The notes under the pieces: model-generated
Database searches by the model: none
The model's input: the letters and a program-made list of their open reading frames with translations, nothing else
Told to the model about the DNA's origin: nothing
Origin: Thamnaconus septentrionalis
Lineage: Eukaryota > Chordata > Actinopteri > Tetraodontiformes > Monacanthidae
NCBI GenBank assembly: GCA_009823395.1
Contig: CM020506.1
Span: 1,539,501-1,603,500 of the forward strand
Reading direction: 5' to 3'
Length of the DNA: 64,000 bases
Shown here: in pieces, positions 37,817 through 50,230 of the stretch
Layout: each line of letters opens with the position of its first letter
How positions within the stretch are numbered: the stretch's first letter is position 1
Translations under genes and position numbers: made by a program

Positions 37817-40800
37817 GTGAGTCCGCCGGTGTGTCTGCCTGGAAGGGCCCGGCTAACATTAGCGCCAATATTCTACCTGTTCCAAATCGATGGGGTTTAC
37901 ATTGCAGCTGTGTTTTATATCACTTTTTTAATTAAATGCCCCCTTTCAAAACTGACACCCCTGGCTTTTCTACTGAGGTCGTGTATTGGATGTTATTGTC
38001 GAGCACGCACCTACCAACAGTTATGCAAGCCTCTTTAGCCGCAGTGGCGGCGAGGCTTTCTACCAGCTTTGATTTACTCAACCTATTAGCTGCGCGCTAC
38101 TGCTAACGCTAGCGTGCTAACTAGCCGTGTTTGCTGCTGTGGGCAGCCGGTTTTTCGACCAGCGAACACAAACCACAGCAAATGCCGTGGCAGGGGTCAG
38201 CTGTAACGATGATGCAGCTGAAAAGGCTCGTTCTGTATAAAAACAGCAGTAATAATAGTAATTTTAAAAAACAAAAAACAAAAAAAAACCACTCCACCCC
38301 TGAGGTAGTTTGGCGAGCTGAATAACCCGTAGTCAACCCTGTTGGCGTTGGAAGTTTCATTGTCGAACAAATTTACATGCCATGGATTTTTAGTTCAGGC
38401 AGCATTGGCTAGAATGTGTCAACGCTCGCGATACATGCTAATAAACCAAACACTGTGTGTTTTGTCTTAGTTACGCTCTAAAGTGTTAAACCGTGGCACT
38501 AAAGTTTGCTTTGGTAAATTACATCCGGTCTCGTTTCGGGCTGAGTTACAAAAGGGTTTCATCAGCATTCTCAACTCAAGACTTTCGCATTCAAAATGTG
38601 AGATTTGGAAGCAGGAGTCGCGCATTTCACCTCGATTGAGACAGATCTAATTCCTCATTTTGGCACAAGTGCAGTGCAGACTTTGCACGGCATTGGCTCG
38701 TTGATTTTGAGGAACCACATCTGCATGACATGCACATTGCTTCAAGACTTCTGCCACAGCCTTTCAAACCTGCACTTCTCTCCAACAGTTTGTTGGTACC
38801 TTGAACTCACCATGCCGACGTGGGGAGAGAGGGGAAAAGCTATCTCAATGAGTCATACCTCAGTTATTCAAAAGAAAAATAAACTTTTTAACTGTACAGC
38901 ACCACGCACGAATGGTCGTCAACTTTCTCAATCCACGCTTTGCCTCTGCTCAGATCTTTTACATACACTTAGTCTATGTATATATGTCATGAAATAGCAC
39001 CTGAATGCCAAAGCAGCACTGTTGTTATCCTCCCTAGGTGTTGCTTGTGAGTAGCAGTCGACATCCTGACAAGTGGATTGTTCCCGGTGGAGGGATGGAG
39101 CCAGAAGAGGAGCCCAATATTGCCGCTGCCCGAGAAGTGTGTGAAGAGGTTGGTTGAGTGACTGCATTTTGATAATTACATGCAATTGCTATAGTTTTTT
39201 TCACCCCCCCTTGCTGCTGTATGTTCCCAAATAAACTGCCCTCTGTATAGACCTTACCTTTCTTGTCATAACTCAAATGGGGGGTGCAACGCGCAATCCC
39301 CGCTCATCATCATATCCAGAAATATTGTTCTGAGAACACTTTCACGATGTATTGTGTTTCATTCTATTAAATCATGCCTGTATATAACACCAGTCTGACC
39401 CAGAACCCATTAAGTCATGCAGTCATACTGTTTGAATAGACGCTCGGCGCGAGACAGCGCCTGGCAACATGTGAGCTCTGTCATGGCATCAGATTACAAA
39501 GCATTGTTTCTCCGTCATTGTCTCCAAGATTGAACCACTTGCTGGCCAGAACTTTTACCGCGGTCGTATTACATCCTAACTAGTGTGACATGTGATGGAG
39601 GAAAAAAAAAAATCAGCCACAGGCTTTAATATGCAGTCTGTTTTTAACTAAAGCAACATCCTTTTCTGAGGGTTCATTTCATTGCTCAGGCGATGAACTG
39701 CATGTGGGAAAGACAGAGAAGCAATTTGTAGTTGTTAAAAGCCCAAGGCTCAGGCCTGGTCCATCTGCACAGAGGTATTCATATGCATTTTTATTATTTT
39801 TTTACCCTCTTAAATACAAAAAAACAGCAACAGTATTTTTTAATGAATCATCCCTACATTCAGCAGCATACGTACTCGGGCGCGCACCAAACGAAGAAAC
39901 AACTCCACGACCTCACACTGTTACTATGCGTCGACCAATCAGAACCCTCTCTCAAAGGCAAAGTTAATGCATTGTTGAAAACGGCTCAACAATGAGCGTA
40001 GCGAAGCTCAAAGGGGGAGTTGTGTGGGCTGATTACACTGGAATATAATGCTAATAAAGACCCATTAATAATTATCCAAACATTGAAACTGGCCTCATTT
40101 CAGTTATACCTGCCACATCCGCACCGTACATCACAGGAAAGATGACCGACGGGCACGAAACAAAACAAACAAGCCAGTCCCTGCGTAATACACACGCGTA
40201 GCAAAGCAGAATCTTCAGGGGCCGACTTGAACTTGATGCATCTTCTGCATCCCGACCAATTCTCTTCTCCTGAGCTCGGCGCCGACCTTTGCTACCTGCT
40301 ATCGGAGCATCTCGCTCATCACGCTAATGCCATGCCCAACTCTGCTAGCGCTGTGTCCTCGCCAACAAATTCCCCCAGAGTCAGACGTCATGTCCACATC
40401 ACTGTGAGGTTAGGTTCCCCAACCACCACCACTTGTTCAGAGTCTTTTTTCATTCAGAAACTTTGACTTGGTGACTTTGAGTGGCGCTCAGTGCCCGCCC
40501 GGCCACTTTCTGTGCTTTTCCTAATCCTCTTATTGAATGGTGCTGTAACGGGACATATCCTAATCCCGCCGAGCTTATTCTGATGATTATATGAGCGGGC
40601 GATGTGATTGCTTGTGCCTGCTGACTTGGAGTCTCGCCAAGCATGACGGTGAAGACGCAACGTATAGCGGCGGCGGCAGCAGTAGCAGCATGCCGAAGGT
40701 TACGCGAGGTTCGTTTCTGCGTGACGGACTTGTATTACCGCCGCCGTCGTCGTGTTGTGACCCTGCGGCGAGAGGCAGGGTCACGAGTGGCGTTGCATAA

Positions 40801-42528
40801 GTAGTAATGTAGCCGCCGCGTTGGTGATCGTCCTCCCGAGGTGATGTCTGTCTGGCAGTTTTCAGTTACATGAACGCAGGGGGTCAGGATGGATTTTTTC
40901 CATCTCACATTAGCAAGAACTGACTTTTGGCCTATTGCTTAATCCTTGGCTCGTCTGGGCGGCTTTATATCGATTGCCCCCTTTTATTTAAAATAAATGC
41001 TTGGTACCAGTCCGAGGATTCCGACACCGAAGCTCATGGTACAGAGCGTTCCCCTCAGCTCGTTATTTATAGACTGAAACTGGAACCTGAAGAAGAAGCG
41101 GCAAAGATGTCAGCGAGTGCTCCCTGGCACTGCATCGAAACTTGACCCACAATTCACTTGTGGGAATGAATGTCCTAATCTTTCTCGGAAATTATTTCTG
41201 TTTCAAGTATACGACTGGCGGTAACCAGAGGGGAGAGATGTTTTACGATTGTTATCTCTTGCAAAGGTTGTGACCGTCGCGATTGTGTTGCGAGATCATT
41301 AGAAGGGCGAAAGCTCGCCGAAGAGGCGAGTTGTTGTTATTTTGCGCCTGACCTTTAAGTCTTGGTCTTTGACGCTGTTTGAAGCGTCACAGCCTCAACG
41401 AGCAGCAGTTGAGCTGAAGCTTCAGAAGCTGCTGGGAGCGAAGCAATTAAATTAAATTAACGTGGTTTTTTTTGTAAATTAAGCGGACAAAGTTATGAGG
41501 CTGAAAACTAGTGGTTGGGGTGTGGACGCTCCTACATTCTACCTGGAATTTTTTTAACCCCCCCCTCCCACGTGTCTTGCCCTCATTGTATACTAGGCCA
41601 GGTATCAGATCTAACTATATCCTCCACTTGCTGACCATCTTCAATCATCTTCCAACAGGCCGGTGTGAAGGGGACTTTAGGTCGCTTGGTTGGAGTATTT
41701 GAGGTAAGACTTCTTTTCTCAACACAATGTCCATCGCCAAACAAACCCTCACAAGAAAAGCAAGCGTGTGCAGTAAACACTCTGAATGTTGGTTCTAAAA
41801 TCCCACAAACGGGGATACGAGCTACAAAGTGCAGCTTTGTGAGTTCCTGGTCGGCCTCCTCCTGTTGGAGCTCCCAGAGGATTTTTACCTGCTCCGCTTT
41901 TGTCACGTCTGGTTGATCACCTGAGCGTTAATGCTGCAGAGTCTTGTGTGACGGACACATTGACATCACAACTGTCCCTCCTCCGCAGAACCAAGAAAGG
42001 AAACACAGAACCTTCGTCTACGTTCTTATTGTAACAGAGTTACTGGAAGACTGGGAGGACTCGGTCAACATTGGTAAAGCGCTGCCTTTCTTTTTCAAAT
42101 TGGGAACATTGGGGTGGTGGGGGGGAGGGAGGGGGGCTGAAGTCGTCATTGTCGTCTCTTGTTCAGGCTTTCGCTGTGTAATTCCCATTGGCTGAAATGT
42201 TGTTTTTTTTGCAATGCCTTATGATTCCGACCGCGGGGGGCCCATCGAACCCCCCCCCCCCCCCCACCCCCACCCTCCTCTGTCTCACATGTCTTAACTC
42301 GCCCCACAATGGTGTCTTGTTCTGCCAACAGGGAGGAAAAGGGATTGGTTTAAAATAGACGATGCCGTGCAAGTGTTGCAGTGTCACAAGCCCGTGCAGG
42401 CCACCTACTTCGAGGCTCTCCAGGAGGGCTGCCTGACCAGCAACGGGACGCCGCTGGTGGCCACGATAGGCGGGGACCTGTCGCCCACCTACAGCATCAA
42501 TCAGAGCTCCGTCTCGGGCATCAGATAA
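37718..42528 (+). CDS. nudt3: NUDT3 / DIPP1, diphosphoinositol polyphosphate phosphohydrolase (5 coding exons)
   Basis: Joined exons 37718-37816, 39038-39148, 41659-41703, 41989-42073 and 42332-42528 give 537 nt, or 178 aa. The protein opens MMKLKSNQTRTYDGDGYKK, characteristic of NUDT3. A complete Nudix box (GX5EX7REUXEEXGU) spans residues 51-73, with metal-binding glutamates E66, E69 and E70. The motif GRKRDWFKIDDA and the ending SGIR also fit. The family hydrolyses the diphosphate groups of inositol pyrophosphates (PP-InsP5, (PP)2-InsP4) and dinucleoside polyphosphates in the cytosol; that is family knowledge. All introns are GT-AG and phases match across junctions. The intron 2 donor (GTTGGT) is weak. 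The second methionine (37721) directly follows the first; I chose the first because the MMK start is typical of the family. The C-terminal tail is a few residues longer than I recall for mammalian NUDT3. NUDT4 and NUDT10/11 are close relatives, but the N-terminus and synteny favour nudt3. Confidence 0.97.
39038..39148 (+). CDS. nudt3: nudt3 coding exon 2 (most of the Nudix box)
   Basis: It encodes residues 34-70, beginning VLLVSSSRHPDKWIVPGGG and ending REVCEE. The acceptor is ctccctag. The donor is gag|GTTGGT, which is weak at +3 and +4. If the intron were retained, the frame would read V-G and then stop (tga at 39155), truncating the protein inside the Nudix box. Confidence 0.96.
40757..40784. 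repeat. 10-bp perfect stem with 8-nt loop in nudt3 intron 2
   Basis: Bases gtgaccctgc (40757-40766) pair with gcagggtcac (40775-40784). The stem lies in a small GC-rich island (40650-40840) inside intron 2. Confidence 0.8.
41659..41703 (+). CDS. nudt3: nudt3 coding exon 3 (45 nt)
   Basis: This short exon encodes AGVKGTLGRLVGVFE, residues 71-85. It completes the Nudix box (A-G-V) after the junction at E70. The acceptor is tccaacag and the donor GTAAGA, with phase 0 on both sides. Skipping it would keep the reading frame but break the Nudix motif. Confidence 0.96.
41989..42073 (+). CDS. nudt3: nudt3 coding exon 4
   Basis: It encodes residues 86-113, NQERKHRTFVYVLIVTE through EDSVNI, plus the first base of G114. 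The acceptor is ctccgcag and the donor GTAAAG. The 285-bp intron before it is short, as is common in fish. Confidence 0.96.
42332..42528 (+). CDS. nudt3: nudt3 terminal coding exon 5
   Basis: It encodes the rest of G114 and residues 115-178: RKRDWFKIDDAVQVLQCHKP, the HKPVQATYFEAL segment and the SGIR end, then a TAA stop. Intron 4 upstream holds a run of about 17 C and G-rich tracts. Confidence 0.96.
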
Positions 42529-42559
42529 CTAAAACCGTAACCCCCGACCCCGACCCACT

Positions 42560-42715
42560 TCCTCTTCCTCTTCCTCCTCCTCCTCCTCCAGCTTCTGCCA
42601 CCACCTGCGCTCTTACTCGTGTCCTGTCCTTCTCTTCTCTTCTCTTCTCTTCTCTCTCTCCTCTCCTCTCTCCCCTGCTCTTCTTCTCTTCTCTTCTCTC
42701 GTCTCAACGACATGG
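42560..42715 (+). repeat. long pyrimidine tract in nudt3 3' UTR
   Basis: Runs of CTTCCTC, CTCC and TCTCT/TCTTC units begin about 30 nt after the stop codon. In the mRNA this would be a CU-rich element of the kind bound by PTB-type or poly(C)-binding proteins. Binding is inference. Confidence 0.85.
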
Positions 42716-44724
42716 TTTGCCTTGCCAACTCCTTTGTGCCAGAGCCGTGGCGCAGACTCGATGACAAGTGTTGGGTGACTCGCCCTGAAACACTTTGTAA
42801 ATGTAAAATGTAATTTTTGACTCCTCCTACTCTTCCTCCCTCCCTCCATCCATCCCGCTCTTTTCTTTCTTTTTACTGACCACTGCATGAACCCCCCCCA
42901 CCACCACCACCACCTCCTCCTCCCTCTTTCCGCTCCCTTAATGTGGTGTTTATTGAATGCAAGAACTACTTTTTACTGTTGTAATGTAAAAGTGTATACT
43001 TAGTGCTCAAGCTGAAGGCTTTTTGGTGGTCCTTTTTTTTAAAAAAAAAAGAAAAAGAAATGTTTTCTCCATTTTTTTCCTTTACTTTTCCTGTGAGTGA
43101 ATGTGCCCATTAGCGTGCTCCCTCCCACGCCACCCCCCCGCTTCTTTTTGTTTTGGAATAAGGAGAGGAAACGTTGCGTTTAGAAAGAACGGGTGTGTAA
43201 GGAAGTGACGCGAGCGTGTCGCACCGTGAGCGTTCTGCATTTTGAACGTTCAGCCCTCCCACTCCTCCCTCATTATTATTAGTCCCCCCAGTTTCAAGTG
43301 TCAAGTGTGTTTCTCATTGGGGAAGCTTGCCAAGCACTACAAGTTCACTCTCAAAGAGAGCATACCTACTGCGGGGAGAGTGAGAGAATGTCTGCATACA
43401 AGTGTGAAACAAACCACCTTTTTCTCCTCAGTGTCTTTATCTTCGTTTTATCCCTCTTTTTTTAAAGAAAAAAAAAGACGCTATCTCGCGACAAACTACG
43501 AGTCTTCCTCGCCTACAGGCGGCGGACGGGAGTAGTTTGCGGAAGTCATCGACTCGTAATTTAAGAAAAAAAAAATCAGCACATATCACTTAAGTTATTA
43601 AAAACTAATTTTCTTATTTTACTCCTCACATTCAGTTTGGTTGGCGACAATTGTTTACATTGTGTCTGAGACATAGCACAGGGGACTTCAGTGGGCACTT
43701 TTCATCACGGTCATTAGATTGTTATCATCATTATTATTATTGTTATATATTTTTAACCCTTCCCTGGGTATTTAATCTGCGTCCGCAAAACACACCTAAA
43801 AAAAAAACAAAACCTGCTTGACATTGAAAGTAACGGAATCTACAATGCTGTCTTTCGGCAAGATGCAGAACAAACAAGCCTTGTACAGTTTGAGACCTTT
43901 TTGTTTTTAACATGTAAAATGCTATTTCTTTGGATACTAGATAAAAAAAAAAAAATATTGCTGTCGTTATTTTTCCTCTCCAACGTCTGGCAAAAAGTCT
44001 CTCAAGCCGCGTGCTGTGTCCCAACATGGCCTCAGAGTGGCGTCGAGGCAGCTGGCTCAATACTGTGAAACTGGAGGCGCTGTAGATAGCACGTTAGAGG
44101 TTTTTTTTATTATTATTATTGTAAATTGTTTATTTCTGTATAGATCAAAGGTGAGAGTCAAACGAATTAACACCTCTTACACATCTATGAGTTGTACATT
44201 TCACATCAGCTGAGGCTAGAACTGCTCCTGGCCTTAGAGCTGTTGCAAATCTTGACTCAGCGTGGCCTCGATTGCGTCCAAAGCTCAAAAACAAAGAATG
44301 TTACTTCAGAGTTGAAGAGCCTATTTATATTTCAATGTTTTAAAAAAATCTTCAGGCCAAATATTAAAATAGTTGGGTGTCATTTTAAAACCTTAGCTTT
44401 GTCAAAAAACAAACAAACAAACATACAAAATACAATTATGGATAACTGTAATCTAAAGTACTTGTAGAGAAGAAAAGACTCGAGCTGCTTCCTGGTCTGC
44501 CTTCATTTTACTTTGGAGGGGTTTCTTTTTTGCAACTGACCTCTTGAACATGAGCATGATTCTGTTTTCCATGTACGTGTAAATGTGTGATAACCAAACG
44601 GACGTCACGTCACCTAACCAGGTGCTAGACAAGCTGTAAACAGACGCCTTTTTGTAAGTGAATTTTAACATGCAAGTCTAACGTCAAACTTTCTTTCGGC
44701 TCAATTTTGGCCTCCACAGACCAA

Positions 44725-44730
44725 AATAAA
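44725..44730 (+). terminator. nudt3: candidate polyadenylation signal of nudt3 (AATAAA)
   Basis: A canonical AATAAA lies on the + strand in the context ccaaaataaagtag, about 2.2 kb after the nudt3 stop and about 1.5 kb before the rps10 3' end. A second + strand AATAAA at 46116-46121 is an alternative distal signal. Confidence 0.45.
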
Positions 44731-46247
44731 GTAGATACCAGCCAAGTGGTCCCAGTGGTTAAAACCCTTTGGTTTGGGACATTGTACATGCCATTTTAAT
44801 GAAATTTGGAGGGAACAGCGCTGGTAATGAAATGTCAGCTGTGAGTAAAAACCCCCAAACTGTCCATGAGGTTGTATAAAAATGCTGAATCATTTCAAAC
44901 TTCCTTTGATGCTCAGTAATTGAATGACTTCTAGCCGCTTTCAATGTTAAATTAATTTAATGCTAAACAGACTGCATCTCAAGAGGCTGGTGTTTAACTT
45001 TTGTAGGAACAGAAAACTGCAGCGTGACGATTTAACTCTCCAGGAAGCGAGTTGCAGAAAGCCCTCTGGTAAAATACCCCCAAAACTAGTGGATCTGCAA
45101 CTAGAGGATACAAGCGTACAAGAATATTAACATTTTTGGCCAGCTAATCTTGCTCTACACTTTGAAATGCCAGAATTTCTAATGAGCTAATCCACAGACT
45201 CGTCGTCTTTATACCAACAGTTTGGGACTTAACCCTGATGATTAGGCGTGGCAACCAAAGTCCAGCTTTTTACGATGCCCTATCGCACATGTTGATAAGA
45301 TCTTGGTTGTCACTGAATCATGCACCTGGGGGCGCTTTAGTTCGCCCTCACTTGTCTGATGCCGGTGACAGGTACACTGTCAAAATGAATGTGAGGAGGA
45401 TTTTCTTTTAACGGCTAGTGACTTAATCGAGACTGGTTTGTCCAATTTTTTTTTTTTTTTTTTTTGTGTGTCATTTTCGTTCTAAAACCCATGTGCTATT
45501 GACAAGCTGATGTCATGTAAATAAATAACGGAGCCCCATGACAGCCAGAGTACACACTCTGGCCTCGGACAGTAAGGTTCAACGTCCGCATGCGTCCCTT
45601 CAACAGCTGTGCTCGCCAGTGATAAAAGTTCAGTGACAAAGTAAATGAAGTAAACCTCAACATTGGCAGATTAAAAGTGGAGTGATGCAGCAATGCAGCC
45701 ATCCATCCTGAGATTGGTATTTCTGCTGACAATTGACATTTTATTCAACTGAGCCTTTAGAAACAGAAAAATATTTATCCTCAAAACAATTTGAACTTAC
45801 AAAGTGGCTTCATGCAACTGACCAAAAGGAGCAGTTCATCTATAGCCCCATCTGGTGGTCAAAGCTGTAACATTTGGAGCACATGCTGAAGATTCTTTCA
45901 AAATCATTTAGGTTGATGACCCCCAAATGTGTGCAAAAGAATGACAAGAAAATAAATCTGTGCACTTCTAGCTTTGGACCGCAGCCTTGAAGTTTCACAG
46001 TTGTGTTCCCCCAGATGTATGTCACTGGAATTTTATTTTCCTCTTTTGTCATTTGGGACTGTGGGATTAAAACCAGTGCGAGAAGACTGAAGATTGTAAT
46101 ATAAATGTGCCAACAAATAAACACCAGTATTTCACATTAATGGCCAGTGTCTGCTTGTGTTGTGTATCATTAAGTACTTTTCTCCCATTTAGAATTGGAA
46201 CACGGCTTCAGAAAAATACCAAAAGTCAAAATTGTATTTTTCATTTC

Positions 46248-46253
46248 TTTATT
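46248..46253 (-). terminator. rps10: rps10 polyadenylation signal (AATAAA on minus strand)
   Basis: The + strand reads tttatt here, which is AATAAA on the minus strand, 23 nt after the stop codon. This gives the very short 3' UTR typical of ribosomal protein mRNAs. Cleavage should fall about 10-25 nt further, near 46225-46240. Confidence 0.8.
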
Positions 46254-46275
46254 GTACAGAAAATGTGAGTGAAAA

Positions 46276-48693
<2,418 letters not shown>

Positions 48694-49104
48694 CTACATC
48701 AGCCTCCGCTAAAGCAGCATGCTAGTATGCTAGCATGCTACCCAACTGAGCTAGTGCCGTCTGTACAAAACACACAAGTGATAGCCACAGCAAAGCACAC
48801 GAACCGTAACTTTGGCGGCACACTAAATAGTATTCAACTCTTTGATTTCAGTGCTTGAATTAAATTCGAGTTAATACGATAGTGGGCCGTATCAGTGTAG
48901 AAATAGCAGTCGTCCGTCCGCGCCATAGTCGGTTAACTTCCTGACTACGAATAATAATATCTACGTCTAACAACTGTTTCGAACAAAAATACATCTCTGG
49001 GATACATCATAACATTAACATAAATCATATTTTGCAGATTTTTGTTTGATTCGGTACAAGATGTGGGAGATTTATTTAGATTTTAACACCGGGTCTACCA
49101 TTAC

Positions 49105-49140
49105 CTTTCCACTTGATAGGGGACCGGAGCCGGAAGGAAC
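49105..49140 (-). promoter_or_regulatory. rps10: candidate rps10 noncoding first exon / TOP-like start
   Basis: Because the ATG exon begins at a splice acceptor, an upstream noncoding exon is expected. On the minus strand this segment begins with a pyrimidine-rich TTCCTTCCGG (TOP-like, with an ETS-type CCGGAA on the + strand). It ends at a plausible donor AAG|GTAATG (49104-49101). An AT-rich TATAAT-like stretch lies about 50-60 bp further upstream. The exon and start site are inferred. The region around 48900-48950 is an alternative. Confidence 0.35.
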
Positions 49141-49535
49141 GTTTGCCGTTCACCAGGAAGGTTTAACCACAGAACGGAGGTCCGCTGGAATTATATCGCC
49201 CCCTGTTGGTAAGGAGTGTAACGGTCGCTTTCTGTTGAGGGCGATAACAACATTAAGAAAAAGGGAAACGTAGCACTCACAGATAGTAGTTAATTGATTA
49301 ACATTAAATAGGCCTCAGTCTTTCGTTGTCTTTCCAGGTCCGTCTGATTCTCTTTCTCTTCCTTCTTCTGTGGCACCAGTTGGGAAGATAAGTAAGCGCT
49401 AAGTAAGCGCTAACATGAGTTCCTTTGAAATATGGATGTGGTATATGTATTTCCTTTATATAATGATTTTGGAACACGATTTCGAGACGTGTCCTCTCTC
49501 AAAAACAGCACTGGTCAGAATCATTTGTGACCCAT

Positions 49536-49538
<3 letters not shown>

Positions 49539-49610
<72 letters not shown>
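49539..49610 (+). repeat. (GA)36 microsatellite
   Basis: An uninterrupted GA run of 72 nt, about 400 bp upstream of the candidate rps10 start. It produces Arg-Glu or Leu-Ser open frames on the two strands that should not be read as genes. Confidence 0.98.
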
Positions 49611-49613
<3 letters not shown>

Positions 49614-50212
49614 TGCTAATGATGCATTTATTTCGAAAGGGCTTCCCGGAAGTCCGTGTGCTAGTTATCTCTATTCTCACACAAACTCACGGACCATCCC
49701 CCATTTAGCGGTTCTATTCATACGGTGCGTCTCTTGGCGACACAACGGAGGCAGCCAATTTTAAAAAGAAATAATCAAAGACGCTGGACAAAGGCATCGC
49801 TTAGGTAGGTCACTTTTTAGTTTTACACCATTTCCTCAGCGCAGGAGCCTCTGCAGGTTCGCCGTTGATAAATTAGACTGAATTGTTGCTGAACCGTTAC
49901 ATCTGCTGCATCTATTTGCCATTGTCATAATCCCCGGGATTAAACATTAGGCTCATGGGATTAAAAAATTATTGTGTTTTGTATTGTTTTTGCATTACTT
50001 TTGCCCTAAAGCTTCACATTTAACGCCAATAACTCATGCATTGCCTGTTTGTAACTACAATGCTTTAACTTGTGCCTGCGCCAGACTTCACACCTGCCTC
50101 ACAACCCTCGTTTCACAGAAGCGGAACCCAGAAGCCATATGTTCTCATTTTTGGATCACACCAAGGAATCCATTTGAACTGTGTGCAGGAGTAGTGATAC
50201 ATCCACTAAAGC

Positions 50213-50230
50213 AGCAGCAGCAGCAGCAGG
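50213..50230 (+). repeat. (CAG)6 microsatellite
   Basis: Six CAG units in noncoding DNA between rps10 and pacsin1. Confidence 0.9.

Larger units (their letters stand above)
42529..44750 (+). other. nudt3: nudt3 3' UTR (probable extent)
   Basis: There is no further coding signal on the + strand after the TAA. The sequence starts with a long pyrimidine tract of TCTTC/CTCTT and CTCC units (about 42560-42715), then becomes AT-rich. The first AATAAA that I find downstream is at 44725-44730, so a 3' UTR of about 2.2 kb is likely. Its end was inferred from this hexamer only. Confidence 0.5.

Noticed and set aside
40227..40466. 79-codon frame in nudt3 intron 2 that looks compositionally normal
   Set aside because: No recognised homology, lies within an intron of a well-defined gene, and no splice signals frame it.
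49415..49708. Open frame with an Arg-Glu repeat
   Set aside because: Generated entirely by the (GA)36 microsatellite.
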